In this document: positions 27,525 to 36,145 of the stretch, in pieces
Numbering within the stretch: the stretch's first letter is position 1
Layout of the letters: each line of letters starts with the position of its first letter
Source: Microvirga sp. 17 mud 1-3
GTDB lineage: Bacteria > Pseudomonadota > Alphaproteobacteria > Rhizobiales > Beijerinckiaceae
Reading direction: 5' to 3'
DNA length: 64,000 nucleotides
Assembly: GCF_003151255.1 (NCBI RefSeq)
Contig: NZ_CP029481.1
Span: forward strand, 3,224,001 to 3,288,000
Translations under genes and position numbers: made by a program
Notes under the pieces: generated by a model
The model's input: only the letters and a program-made list of their open reading frames with translations
What the model was told of the DNA's origin: nothing
Databases searched by the model: none

Positions 27525-29072
27525 TCAGTTCGCCACGACGCGGGCACCCCAGACGCGGGGCTTGCCCTCCCACGGATCCGCACCCTGGACGCGCTTCGTG
27601 TGGGCCCAGGCTTCCTGGCCATTGGCAAAGATGATGAGCGGCGTTGCCTCCATCTGACGCCGGTGAAGCTCGTCGAAGATCTTCTGGCGTTCAGCCTGGT
27701 CGGAGATTTCGGACGCCTTCGTGATCAGCACCTCTGTCTCCGCGTCGTCCCACACCTTGCGCGGCTGCTTGTCCTTCGGGCCGGAGAACTGCTCGTAGCT
27801 CAGGGCAGGATCCAGGCGCGCCGAATACGAGAAGGACATCATCTGGTAATTGCCCTTGTTGTACCGATCGAGCTGGGTCGCCCATTCGAGCACTTCGATC
27901 TCCGCATTGATGCCGACCGCCTGCATCATCGCCTGGGCGATCACGGCCGCGTTGAAGCTCGGCACGTGGACGCGCTTGTTGGCGATGATCTTGATCGGCT
28001 CGCCCTTGTATCCGGCCTCCTTCAGGAGCTGCTGCGCCTTGGCAGGGTCATAGGTGTAGCCCTTGCGCTGCGCGTCGGCGTAATAGGCCGACGTGACGGC
28101 CACGGCCGAGTTGTTGGGCCTGCCGTTGCCGTTCGAAACCGCTGCCACGAGCTGCGGCATGTCGATGGACGCCGCGATGGCCTGCCTCAGCTTCACGTTA
28201 CCGAGAAGCGGATCGCGGGTCTGGAACAGGAAGGTGTGCTTCGTCGCCGACGGGAAGAGGCCGACCTCCACATTCGCGGCTTTCTTCAGCTCCGGCACGT
28301 CGGTGTCGAGCACCTGTGCCACATCGACGGCGCCCGAGACGAGCGCGGCCTTCACGGTGGAGGCGTCAGGCACCACGAGGAACTTCACCTCCGGCAGAGC
28401 AGTCCGCTTGGCTCCGACAAGGCCGTCCGGCTTGTCCCCGGGCGGGGACTGGTATTCGTCGAAGCGCGTGAGGGTCACGAACTCGCCGCGGCGCCACTCG
28501 CCGAACTTGAACGGGCCCGTGCCGACCGGCTTGTCCCAGCTCCCATCTTCCTTGGCCGAACTCTTGTGCAGGATCGCCGTCATGCCGCAATCGGTCCGCG
28601 CCATGGAATCGAGAAAGAGCGCGCTGGCGCGGTCGAGGGTCATGGTGACCGTAAGAGGATCGGTCGCCTCGACCTTCTCGACCTTCAGGCCGGAGCGGCC
28701 GTCGAAATCAGAGCGGCAGCGCCAGTCCGTCTTGGGATCCATGTAGCGGTTCCAGCTCCACAGAACGTCCTCGGCGGTCAGATCCGCTCCGTTGTGGAAC
28801 TTCACGCCCTTGCGAAGGCGGAACGTATAGGTCTTTCCATCCGGCGACAGGCTGACGGACTCGGCCAGAAGCGGCGCGACGGTCCCGTTCTCCCTATAGC
28901 CGACGAGCCCCTCCACCATGTGCAGCACCACCGCATCGGTGTTGTCGTCTCGGTTCACGCCAGGATTGGTGCTGCGGATATCGGCGTTGAGCGCCACCGT
29001 CACGGACTGAGCCGCAGCGGGAGCCGCCGTCACGAGCGCCGCCCCGAACGCGGCCACAATGGTCTTATTCAT
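27525..29072 (-). CDS. ABC transporter substrate-binding protein, family 5 (paralogue A)
   Basis: A 515-residue extracytoplasmic binding protein with a Sec signal peptide (AAFGAALVTAAPAAAQ). Family 5 features include the LAESVSLSPDG and YTFRLRKGVKFHNG motifs. The ATG at 29072 follows GAGGGGTAGGATC, four bases after the hydrolase stop. A close paralogue is encoded at 30860-32428; the two share long identical runs such as NADIRSTNPGVNRDDNTD. Ligands of this family range from peptides to glutathione and opines, and sequence does not settle which. Confidence 0.92.
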   Translation of the reverse strand: MNKTIVAAFGAALVTAAPAAAQSVTVALNADIRSTNPGVNRDDNTDAVVLHMVEGLVGYRENGTVAPLLAESVSLSPDGKTYTFRLRKGVKFHNGADLTAEDVLWSWNRYMDPKTDWRCRSDFDGRSGLKVEKVEATDPLTVTMTLDRASALFLDSMARTDCGMTAILHKSSAKEDGSWDKPVGTGPFKFGEWRRGEFVTLTRFDEYQSPPGDKPDGLVGAKRTALPEVKFLVVPDASTVKAALVSGAVDVAQVLDTDVPELKKAANVEVGLFPSATKHTFLFQTRDPLLGNVKLRQAIAASIDMPQLVAAVSNGNGRPNNSAVAVTSAYYADAQRKGYTYDPAKAQQLLKEAGYKGEPIKIIANKRVHVPSFNAAVIAQAMMQAVGINAEIEVLEWATQLDRYNKGNYQMMSFSYSARLDPALSYEQFSGPKDKQPRKVWDDAETEVLITKASEISDQAERQKIFDELHRRQMEATPLIIFANGQEAWAHTKRVQGADPWEGKPRVWGARVVAN

Positions 29073-29076
29073 GATC

Positions 29077-29967
29077 CTACCCCTCTGCTTTCTCATTCCG
29101 TCCGGCCCGCCTGTTCTTCAGGACATCGGCAAAGAAATTCTGAACATGCCCGACGACGCGATTGCCGTCGTGAGGCACGTTCGGCACCAGATCGAAGCGC
29201 ACATTGATGCCCTGCGCCTCGAAAGAGCGGCGCAGGCTGTCCAGGCGCTCGGGGCGTGTCCGCCCCGCATCGTTGGCGCCGGGCATCCAGTGGCGCCCGC
29301 CCTCCCGATGGGTGATCTCCCAGGTCTCGAGATCCGCGGCGCCGACGATCATCTGCACCGGAACGCGCGTCATGGCCTTCACGTCGATGTCGATGCCGAA
29401 GCGTTCCTTCACATCCCGCGTCCCGACCCACCAATCGCGAGTCGGGTCGAGCAGCGTCACCGAGCCGGGCGCGCCGACGGACGCTGCCCAGAGACGGTCC
29501 GGGTGGAGCATGAGGAACCGATGGGTGAAGTGGCCGCCGCCGGAATAGCCGAAAAGGGCGAAGCGCGCGACGTCAAGATCATAGCGCTCGCCGACCTCCT
29601 CGACGATGGACAGGAGCACCCGATCATAACGGATATCGCCCTCCTGCATGTACTTGAAGCCGTCCCGGTTGCCGTCGCCCAGCACTCCGACAGGGAAGAG
29701 CGGACAGAGGATGACGCAGTTGTTCCAGCGGCCGAACTCCGCGAAGGCATCGCGGTAGGACATGAAGGCGCGCCCCGTCCCGTGCATGGCCACGACGAGA
29801 TCCGGAGGATCGCCCTGCCCCAAGGTCGGTGGCACGTAGAGGCAATAGGAGAAGCGCGGATCGCTCCGGCTGGCCACGACCGTGGTGTGGCCGAGATCGT
29901 AGATCTGGCGGCCGCGGTCGACCTTGCCGGCCCCGTCGGGCGGGGGTGAGGCTTGAGCTATGTCCAT
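29077..29967 (-). CDS. Alpha/beta hydrolase
   Basis: A 296-residue hydrolase with the nucleophile elbow GYSGGG, an upstream VVAMHGTGR strand-loop (likely oxyanion-hole region) and a C-terminal PNVPHDGNRV that may give the catalytic histidine. The acid residue is not certain. No signal peptide is seen from the ATG at 29967, so it is probably cytoplasmic. It is the first gene of the peptide-type ABC operon, so it likely hydrolyses the imported ester or amide. A longer start to 30075 is possible but has a Lys-rich, unlikely N-terminus. Confidence 0.82.
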   Translation of the reverse strand: MDIAQASPPPDGAGKVDRGRQIYDLGHTTVVASRSDPRFSYCLYVPPTLGQGDPPDLVVAMHGTGRAFMSYRDAFAEFGRWNNCVILCPLFPVGVLGDGNRDGFKYMQEGDIRYDRVLLSIVEEVGERYDLDVARFALFGYSGGGHFTHRFLMLHPDRLWAASVGAPGSVTLLDPTRDWWVGTRDVKERFGIDIDVKAMTRVPVQMIVGAADLETWEITHREGGRHWMPGANDAGRTRPERLDSLRRSFEAQGINVRFDLVPNVPHDGNRVVGHVQNFFADVLKNRRAGRNEKAEG

Positions 29968-29978
29968 GGGGTAAACCT

Positions 29979-30002
29979 GATTGGCGTAAAGATTGGCGCC
30001 AA
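29979..30002. promoter_or_regulatory. Direct repeat and palindrome between hydrolase operon and GntR gene
   Basis: GATTGGCG occurs at 29979-29986 and 29991-29998, 12 bases apart, and the second copy is part of the palindrome TTGGCGCCAA (29993-30002). It lies directly upstream of the hydrolase start and in the divergent gap to the GntR gene, the expected place for that regulator to bind. Confidence 0.4.
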
Positions 30003-30173
30003 AATGTTTGCATCTGGAAACGGTCTTGGCAATACTCGCCGAGGCTTTTTTCTTGTGCGGCGCGCGACCGGCCATTTATTGACTCTGGGCATCAGGCATC
30101 TCCGGCGGCCCTTCCGGCCGGAGGCTGCCGCCTGAACGGCGCCGTTTCCTGCAACCGAGGGTCCCCTGCCCCG

Positions 30174-30863
30174 ATGACTGCCAAGACCGACAGTTCCCCC
30201 GCCAGCCTCGTCGACATCATGGCGCGCGACATCCAGGCCGGCGTCTTCACGCCGGGCACCTGGCTGAAGCAGATCGATCTCGAAAACCGTTACGGCGCAA
30301 CCCGCATGGATGTGCGCCGGGCCCTCGACCAGCTGGCGACGAAGCGCCTGGTCCGCCATGTTCCGAACCGCGGCTACCACGTCCATGCCCTGGACGACCG
30401 GCAGGCGGACGAGATCCGCGATGTCCGGGTGATCCTCGAGACCGCAGCGGCGGAGAGCATGGTGCAAAGCGTCAATGCGGCCGACCTGCGAGACCTTCGC
30501 CGGCTCGCCGCCCGGTTCGAGGAGCTGATCCTGACCGGGACGATTCTCGAGCAATACGAGGCGAACATCGCGTTTCATGTGCGTCTCCTGAAGCTCTGCA
30601 CCAACAGGGAACTGGTCAACGTCGTCACGGAGCTGCGTGGGCGCGGCCCCTCGGCGCCCGCAACGCAGTGGAAGACCCGGGCGCGCATCGAGCAGTCCGG
30701 CCGCGAGCATTTCATGATGATCGATGCGCTGGAGGCGCGGGATGCGGAGGCGCTCAGGCGTGTTCTGGCCGCTCACATCCGGCAGACGGGGATGCCCGTG
30801 GAATCCGAGGCTCAGCCTCCCCGGTCAGGAGAGGCTGAGCCCGATTCACGACGCGTCGTCTAG
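30174..30863 (+). CDS. GntR family transcriptional regulator (FCD type)
   Basis: A 229-residue regulator with an N-terminal winged helix (about 8-70, ENRYGATRMDVRRALDQLATKRLV region) and a C-terminal all-helical FCD ligand domain, in which FHVRLLKL and the following histidine positions fit the metal-binding type. The ATG at 30174 is the first good start; the open frame upstream has no family similarity. It is divergent from the hydrolase-transporter operon, and its TAG stop overlaps the convergent TAG of the second binding-protein gene at the shared CTAG. Confidence 0.88.
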   Translation: MTAKTDSSPASLVDIMARDIQAGVFTPGTWLKQIDLENRYGATRMDVRRALDQLATKRLVRHVPNRGYHVHALDDRQADEIRDVRVILETAAAESMVQSVNAADLRDLRRLAARFEELILTGTILEQYEANIAFHVRLLKLCTNRELVNVVTELRGRGPSAPATQWKTRARIEQSGREHFMMIDALEARDAEALRRVLAAHIRQTGMPVESEAQPPRSGEAEPDSRRVV

Positions 30864-32428
30864 TTGGCGACCTTCACCTCCCAGGCGCGCGGCTTGGACA
30901 GGACGGATGCGGTATAGCCCTGGACGTTCTTGCGGAAGGCGCTCGCCTCGACGCCGTTGTAGAGCATCACGAACGGCACCTCCGTCAGGAACCGGCGATG
31001 GAGATCGTCGAAGATCTTCTGGCGCTCTTCGGGAGCGGCCGTGACCATGGACTTCTCCAGCAGAGCCTGGGCCTCCGGGCTGTCCCACACCTTGCGCGGC
31101 TGCTTGTCCTTCGGACCCATGACGGATTCGTAGCTCAGCGAGGGGTCGAGCCGCGCCGAATACGGGAAGGCCATCATCTGGTAATTGCCCTTGCTGTAGC
31201 GGTCGAGCTGGGTGCCCCATTCCAGCACCTCCAGGTTCGCGTTGATCCCGACCGCCTGGAGCATCGCCTGCATGATGACGGAGGACGCGAAGGTCTGCGG
31301 ATAGCGCTTGTTGGTGAGGATCACGACCGGCTCACCCTTGTAGCCGGCCTCCTGCAGGAGCTTCTTCGCCTTCTCGGGATCGTACGTATATCCCTGATCA
31401 TGCGCCGCCGTGTGGTAGGAAGAACTCAAGGGGACGATGGAGTTGTTGTGCTTCGCCAGCCCCTCGGTGACCGCCTGGGCAATCTGCGGCGTGTCCAGCG
31501 CCGCTGCGATGGCCTGCCGCAACTTCACGTTCGAGAGCAGCGGGTCCCGCGTCTGGATCAGAAGCGTACTCAGGCCCATGTTCTGCGCGATGGACAGGCC
31601 CAGATTTGCATTCCCTTTGACCTCCTTCACGTCCGCGTTGGCGACATCCGGCACCACATCGACGTCGCCGCGCAGGAGCGCGGCCTTCGCGGCGGCACTG
31701 TCTGGAATCACGATGAAGCGGACCTCGTCCACGAGCGGTCGCTTCGACCCGGCATAGCCGTCGGGCTTGCCTTCACCAGGATTCGCGTAGCCGTCGAACT
31801 TGGTGAGCTTGACGAACTCACCGCGCCGCCACTCGGCCAGTTTGAAGGGACCGGTACCGATGGGCTTGTCCCAGCTCCCGTCGGCCTTCACCGAATCCTT
31901 GTGAACGATGCCGGTCATGCCGCAATCCGTACGCGCCAGCGTCGCCAGGAAAAGCGCATCCGGCTTCGTCAGGCGGAAGATCACCGTGTTCGGATCCGGG
32001 GTCTCGACGGCCTCGACTTGCGAACGGCCGCGCCCGTCGAATTCCGAAAGGCAGCGCCACTCCGTCTTCGGATCCGTATAGCGCTTCCAGTTCCAGGCCA
32101 CGTCCTCCGACGTCAGGTCGGCACCATTGTGGAATTTGACGCCCTTGCGCAGCTTGAATACGTAGGAGAGCCCGTCCTGCGAGATGGACACGGACTCTGC
32201 CAGTAAAGGCTTGATGCTGGCGTTTTCCCCATAAGCCACGAGCCCTTCGACCGCGTGAAGGACGACCGCATCCGTGTTGTCGTCCCGGTTCACGCCCGGA
32301 TTCGTGCTGCGGATATCGGCATTGAGCGCGATGCGAAGCGCTGACTGCTGCGCAAAGGCGGGCAGCGCGGACGCGGCCATCAGGGCCGACACGCAGCCGG
32401 CAAGAAGAAGGTTCGTCTTCAGTTTCAT
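30860..32428 (-). CDS. ABC transporter substrate-binding protein, family 5 (paralogue B)
   Basis: A 522-residue binding protein, clearly paralogous to the protein at 27525-29072 (same length, many identical blocks such as RLRKGVKFHNGADLT/KLRKGVKFHNGADLT). Signal peptide: basic MKLKTN, core LLLAGCVSALMAASALP, cleavage near AFA. The LAGC in the core could be read as a lipobox, but the AFAQQ site is more convincing. The ATG at 32428 follows GGAGGACC. No permease or ATPase gene is adjacent, so it probably shares the ABC core encoded at 24051-27503. Confidence 0.92.
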   Translation of the reverse strand: MKLKTNLLLAGCVSALMAASALPAFAQQSALRIALNADIRSTNPGVNRDDNTDAVVLHAVEGLVAYGENASIKPLLAESVSISQDGLSYVFKLRKGVKFHNGADLTSEDVAWNWKRYTDPKTEWRCLSEFDGRGRSQVEAVETPDPNTVIFRLTKPDALFLATLARTDCGMTGIVHKDSVKADGSWDKPIGTGPFKLAEWRRGEFVKLTKFDGYANPGEGKPDGYAGSKRPLVDEVRFIVIPDSAAAKAALLRGDVDVVPDVANADVKEVKGNANLGLSIAQNMGLSTLLIQTRDPLLSNVKLRQAIAAALDTPQIAQAVTEGLAKHNNSIVPLSSSYHTAAHDQGYTYDPEKAKKLLQEAGYKGEPVVILTNKRYPQTFASSVIMQAMLQAVGINANLEVLEWGTQLDRYSKGNYQMMAFPYSARLDPSLSYESVMGPKDKQPRKVWDSPEAQALLEKSMVTAAPEERQKIFDDLHRRFLTEVPFVMLYNGVEASAFRKNVQGYTASVLSKPRAWEVKVAN

Positions 32429-32496
32429 CGTGGTCCTCCACACGTCTTCACAAGTCCTGCTCTGTTGTTGTGATCGGCAGCTGTTGGTCGCTGCTT

Positions 32497-32526
32497 AGAA
32501 CCGCTTCCACCGGTGGAAGCGGTTCT
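32497..32526. repeat. Perfect 30-base palindrome
   Basis: AGAACCGCTTCCACC (32497-32511) is followed directly by its exact reverse complement (32512-32526). It lies in the 133-base gap between the C45 gene and the second binding-protein gene, both on the minus strand. There is no T run on either side, so an operator or an mRNA-stabilising intercistronic hairpin is more likely than a terminator. Confidence 0.75.
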
Positions 32527-32561
32527 CTCCAGTGTCTCCCGGCGCACTCGCCCAGGATGCC

Positions 32562-33722
32562 TTAGACGGCTTTTGCAATCGGCGCGGATACCGCCTCGGA
32601 GGGCCGCTGGATCTCCATGTCGAGCCTGTAGGTCGTGAAGGCGCGGTTGAGTGCCGGCAGCATCGCGACTTCCATGATGCCGAGCATGGGCTCCATCACG
32701 ATCATTGCGACGGTCGCGCTCAGGTTGCTGCTGAGGTTCCGGCGCGGCGGGCGGCAAACCGACCATGGCGTTTCGAAATCGTCGAACAGGGCGTTCTTCA
32801 CCGTATCGCGCGTGACGGCGCCGAGATGCGGCTCGATGAGCGCGCGCACGCGAAGATCGCGATAGAGACTGTCGGGCGTATTGGCGATCCCGGTATCCTT
32901 CAGCTTCGAGAGGGCGACCGGGCTCTGGAAATGGTTCGCATGAACGATGAGCCCACGCTCGGGAAGAACCTGGAAGGTCTCGTCCGGCGCACATTCGAAA
33001 TCGATCGCGATGCCGTTGGCCTGGCTGACGATCATGTTGTTCGCGGCGGATTTCGGCGTGGCGTAGACCGCACGCATCGAGACCGCCAGCTGCTTCTGCT
33101 CCAGCACCTTGCGGCGGATCAGCGCCAGGGGGACGCCGAGGCGGCGGTAATCCCGGTCTGTTTCGAGATAGTTCGCCGTGATGGCGATGCCGGCCGCATT
33201 GAAGCCCGAGCGGCCGAGGGCGCCCGCCTCGGTGAAGGTCAGGATATCGGGCCCGTCCTCCCGGCGGATCTTCAAAACCACCGCGGTCTCGGCGCATTCC
33301 ACCTTCCAGTCCCAGTTCTGGGCATGGATCAAGCGCCCATCCCGGGCCGCCTCGGGCAGAACCACGACCCCCGTGCAGCCATCCGGATCGTCGTCCGGCA
33401 CATTCCGCTCGTCGTCGGGACGCTGGGCGAGCTTCAGGATCTCGGTGCGCGCGTTGAGGAGCACGACGGATTCGAAGGCCACCCCGGCGCCTTCCGCAAT
33501 GCCGCGCATCTCCTCGAGATAGGTGGAGTCAAACCGGTCGATGGTCGGCTCGAAACGCTTCACGAGCCGGGCAATGCCCTCAGCCGTCAGGTTGTCGCGT
33601 CCGAGCTGCTCTGAATAGTGCTCGATCCCGAGACGCACCCGGTCCGCTGCCTGCTCGCCATATTGGCGGCCCCGCTCACGGGGGGAACCGGATACTTCGA
33701 CGAGCGGACAGGTTGGTGTCAT
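32562..33722 (-). CDS. C45 family peptidase / acyl-CoA:6-APA acyltransferase-like amidase
   Basis: A 386-residue N-terminal-nucleophile hydrolase. These proenzymes cut themselves before a cysteine that then attacks amide bonds. The predicted cut is G115/C116 in DPDGCTGVVV, exactly like the Gly-Cys-Thr site of isopenicillin-N acyltransferase. The upstream LLNARTEI (R92) and the downstream NWDWK and LTFTEAGALGRSGFN stretches are also family features. Bacterial members hydrolyse N-acyl amino compounds; no secretion signal is seen. It is followed by a binding-protein gene and is divergent from a GntR gene. Confidence 0.88.
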   Translation of the reverse strand: MTPTCPLVEVSGSPRERGRQYGEQAADRVRLGIEHYSEQLGRDNLTAEGIARLVKRFEPTIDRFDSTYLEEMRGIAEGAGVAFESVVLLNARTEILKLAQRPDDERNVPDDDPDGCTGVVVLPEAARDGRLIHAQNWDWKVECAETAVVLKIRREDGPDILTFTEAGALGRSGFNAAGIAITANYLETDRDYRRLGVPLALIRRKVLEQKQLAVSMRAVYATPKSAANNMIVSQANGIAIDFECAPDETFQVLPERGLIVHANHFQSPVALSKLKDTGIANTPDSLYRDLRVRALIEPHLGAVTRDTVKNALFDDFETPWSVCRPPRRNLSSNLSATVAMIVMEPMLGIMEVAMLPALNRAFTTYRLDMEIQRPSEAVSAPIAKAV

Positions 33723-33763
33723 TAGGGTAGCCTCTCAACGGGTCTGGCGTTTATTGCAGATCT

Positions 33764-33791
33764 ATTGTATTTCATCATGACAGAATACAAT
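33764..33791. promoter_or_regulatory. Operator candidate in the C45/GntR divergent region
   Basis: ATTGTATT (33764-33771) and AATACAAT (33784-33791) form a perfect eight-base inverted repeat with a 12-base spacer. By symmetry each strand also contains TTGTAT and TACAAT 15 bases apart, resembling overlapping divergent promoters. It sits 17 bases before the GntR start and 42 bases before the C45 start, and is AT-rich against a GC-rich background. Confidence 0.65.
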
Positions 33792-33807
33792 CAAGAGGGA
33801 AAGTGAC

Positions 33808-34698
33808 GTGCATTCTCCGACCCGCTTGCAGCAGGATCTGGCCGACCGCATCGTCCAGCTCGTGAATGAGGACGGCCTCGCGATCGGCGACCTGCTGAAC
33901 GAGAACAGCCTGGCGCGACGCCTGGAAGTGTCCCGAACACCTGTGCGCGGCGCCCTCCAGCACCTCGAGAACCAGGGCATCGTCGCCCGCAGGCCGAATC
34001 GCGGCGTCGAGTTGATCGCTCTTCCCCAGCCGAACAGGGCTCCGCCTCCGGCCGCTGTCGACGAGGACGAGGAGTGGCTTGTCCGGATCGCTCGCGACCA
34101 GCGAAACGACGCCCTTCCGCAGGAGATTTCCGAAGTCGAGATCATGCGCCGCTACGGCCTCAACCGCCCCACGGTGCAGCGGGTGCTGGCACGCCTGGCT
34201 GAGCTCGAGATGGTGGAGCGCAAGCCCGGCTACGGCTGGCGTTTCCTGACAGGACCTCGGGATACGGCGACCCATGACGAGAGCTACCGCTTCCGCATGA
34301 TGGTCGAGCCGATGGGGATCCTCGAACCTGGCTTCCGCCTGGAGCCGAGCTGGATCGAGCACATGCGCCGGCTCCACAACGAGACCCTGGAGCGCCCCTG
34401 GACCGAATCCTCCAGCGTTGCCTTCTTCGAGATGAACGCAGCCTTCCACGAGGGCCTGGCCGCCGCCTCAGGCAACCGGTTCGTTCACGCGGCAATCCGC
34501 AACCAGAACCAGCTGCGGCGCTTCTCGCAATATGACTGGAAGTTCGGCTTCGAGCGGGTCGTCGTGAATTGTCGCGAGCATCTTGAAATGCTCGATTTTC
34601 TGGATCGCGGCGAACGGGAGATCGCGTCCCTGCTCATGCGCCGCCACCTGGAGCGGGCAAGCCAGGTCAGGTCGCGCCACAGCCCCGATCCCGGCTGA
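33808..34698 (+). CDS. GntR/FCD regulator with two winged-helix domains
   Basis: A 296-residue regulator with an unusual layout. Residues about 7-72 form one GntR winged helix (LARRLEVSRTPVRGALQHLE). Residues about 88-150 form a second one (EIMRRYGLNRPTVQRVLARL) ending in a YGWRFL wing. Residues about 158-285 form an FCD-like helical domain. Most GntR proteins have one DNA-binding domain. The start is GTG, preceded by AGAGGGA. A perfect inverted repeat lies just upstream, and a half-site copy lies before the aminotransferase gene that follows, so it likely controls both sides. Confidence 0.85.
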   Translation: MHSPTRLQQDLADRIVQLVNEDGLAIGDLLNENSLARRLEVSRTPVRGALQHLENQGIVARRPNRGVELIALPQPNRAPPPAAVDEDEEWLVRIARDQRNDALPQEISEVEIMRRYGLNRPTVQRVLARLAELEMVERKPGYGWRFLTGPRDTATHDESYRFRMMVEPMGILEPGFRLEPSWIEHMRRLHNETLERPWTESSSVAFFEMNAAFHEGLAAASGNRFVHAAIRNQNQLRRFSQYDWKFGFERVVVNCREHLEMLDFLDRGEREIASLLMRRHLERASQVRSRHSPDPG

Positions 34699-34704
34699 AC
34701 CGTA

Positions 34705-34727
34705 ATTGTATTTCTAGAATATAAAAT
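34705..34727 (+). promoter_or_regulatory. Half-site and promoter-like AT-rich element before the aminotransferase gene
   Basis: The ATTGTATT half-site of the palindrome at 33764 recurs at 34705-34712, followed by the imperfect mirror AATATAAA and a -10-like TATAAA (34720-34725). It lies in the 73-base gap between the GntR stop and the aminotransferase start and would place the aminotransferase and aldehyde dehydrogenase genes under the same regulator. Confidence 0.45.
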
Positions 34728-34771
34728 TCAACACGAATTCCCTTCGGAACCCATCCTTGCAGGAGCACCCG

Positions 34772-36115
34772 ATGACTGCCTCGCCGCAGATTTCCGCACG
34801 CCCGCTCGCCAACGACGTGGGCGATGCCTTTTGGCTTCCCTTTACGGCCGTGCGCCAGTTCCGGTCGAGCCCGATGATGTTCGTCGGAGCCGAAGGCATG
34901 CACTACGTCACGGATGACGGGCGGCGGGTGCTGGACGCCATGGCGGGCCTGTGGTGCGTCAATGCGGGCCATGCTCAACCCCGGATCGTCGAGGCCATCC
35001 GCGAGGCAGCCGCCCGGCTCGATTTCGTCTCCTCGTTCAAGATGGGCCATCCTGGGGCATTCGATCTCGCCCGCCGCCTCACAGGCGTCGCGCCCGAGGG
35101 CTTCGACCATGTGTTCTTCACCAATTCCGGCTCCGAATCGGTCGATTCCGCTCTGAAAATCGCCCGGGGCTACCACCGCGCTCGGGGCGATGCGGGGCGG
35201 ACGAAGTTCATCGGTCGCGCCAAGGGCTATCACGGCATGGGCTTCGGCGGCCTCTCGGTGGGGGGCATCGGACGCCACAAGCGCGATTTCGGCCCGCTCC
35301 TGCCCGATGTCTTCCACCTCTCCCTGCCCTATGACCGGGCCTCGATGGGCTTCTCCCACGGGCAGCCAGAGGCAGGGGCCCATTACGCGGACGAGCTGGA
35401 GAGCCTGCTGCAAATCAATGATCCGGCGACCGTCGCGGCCGTGATCGTCGAGCCTGTCATCGGCTCGGGCGGCGTCTATCCGCCGCCGAAGGGCTATCTC
35501 CAGCGCCTGCGCCAGATCTGCGACAAGCACGGCATCCTGCTGATCTTCGACGAGGTCATCACAGGCTTCGGCCGTCTCGGCACGCCCTTCGCAGCCCAGG
35601 CGCTCGGCGTCACGCCGGACATCATCACCTGCGCCAAGGGCATGACCAACGGGGCCGTGCCCATGGGCGGCGTCCTTCTCCGCGACTTCGTGTTCGACGC
35701 CTTCATGGCGGGGCCTCCGGAGGCCATCGAGCTCTTTCACGGCTACACCTATTCGGGCCATCCGCTCGCCTGCGCGGCGGGTCTTGCGGCCCTGGACGTG
35801 TATGCGGAGTTCGGTCTCTTCGAACGCACCGCCGCCATCGCGCCGGTGTGGGAGGCATCTCTTCACAGCCTGAAGGGCGAACCCCATGTGGCAGATATCC
35901 GCAACATCGGCCTTCTCGGCGTGGTGGAGCTGGCGCCCCGCGCCGGCGAGCCGGGTGCCCGGGGAGGCCGCTGCGCGCAGATGTGCTACGAAGACGGCGT
36001 CCTGGTGCGCGCCTCCGGAGATCTCATCGTGCTCTCCCCGCCCCTGATCATCGACGAGGAGCAGATCGGGCAGACGGTCGAGAGCATCCGCTCCGCGCTG
36101 CATCGCATGGACTGA
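34772..36115 (+). CDS. Class III (omega-type) aminotransferase
   Basis: A 447-residue PLP enzyme of the omega-amino acid:pyruvate transaminase type. It has the phosphate-binding FFTNSGSESVDSALK, the IVEPVIGSGGVYPPPKGYL segment, the cofactor aspartate in LLIFDEVITGFGRLG and the Schiff-base lysine K289 in TCAKGMTNG. The N-terminal WLPFT and GLWCVNAGH fit beta-alanine or amine transaminases. The ATG at 34772 follows GCAGGAG. An aldehyde dehydrogenase gene follows after 30 bases, a common pairing in which the aldehyde made from an amine is oxidised. Confidence 0.94.
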   Translation: MTASPQISARPLANDVGDAFWLPFTAVRQFRSSPMMFVGAEGMHYVTDDGRRVLDAMAGLWCVNAGHAQPRIVEAIREAAARLDFVSSFKMGHPGAFDLARRLTGVAPEGFDHVFFTNSGSESVDSALKIARGYHRARGDAGRTKFIGRAKGYHGMGFGGLSVGGIGRHKRDFGPLLPDVFHLSLPYDRASMGFSHGQPEAGAHYADELESLLQINDPATVAAVIVEPVIGSGGVYPPPKGYLQRLRQICDKHGILLIFDEVITGFGRLGTPFAAQALGVTPDIITCAKGMTNGAVPMGGVLLRDFVFDAFMAGPPEAIELFHGYTYSGHPLACAAGLAALDVYAEFGLFERTAAIAPVWEASLHSLKGEPHVADIRNIGLLGVVELAPRAGEPGARGGRCAQMCYEDGVLVRASGDLIVLSPPLIIDEEQIGQTVESIRSALHRMD

Positions 36116-36145
36116 GGCCGACGCAACTAGCCGGAGAACGAGACC

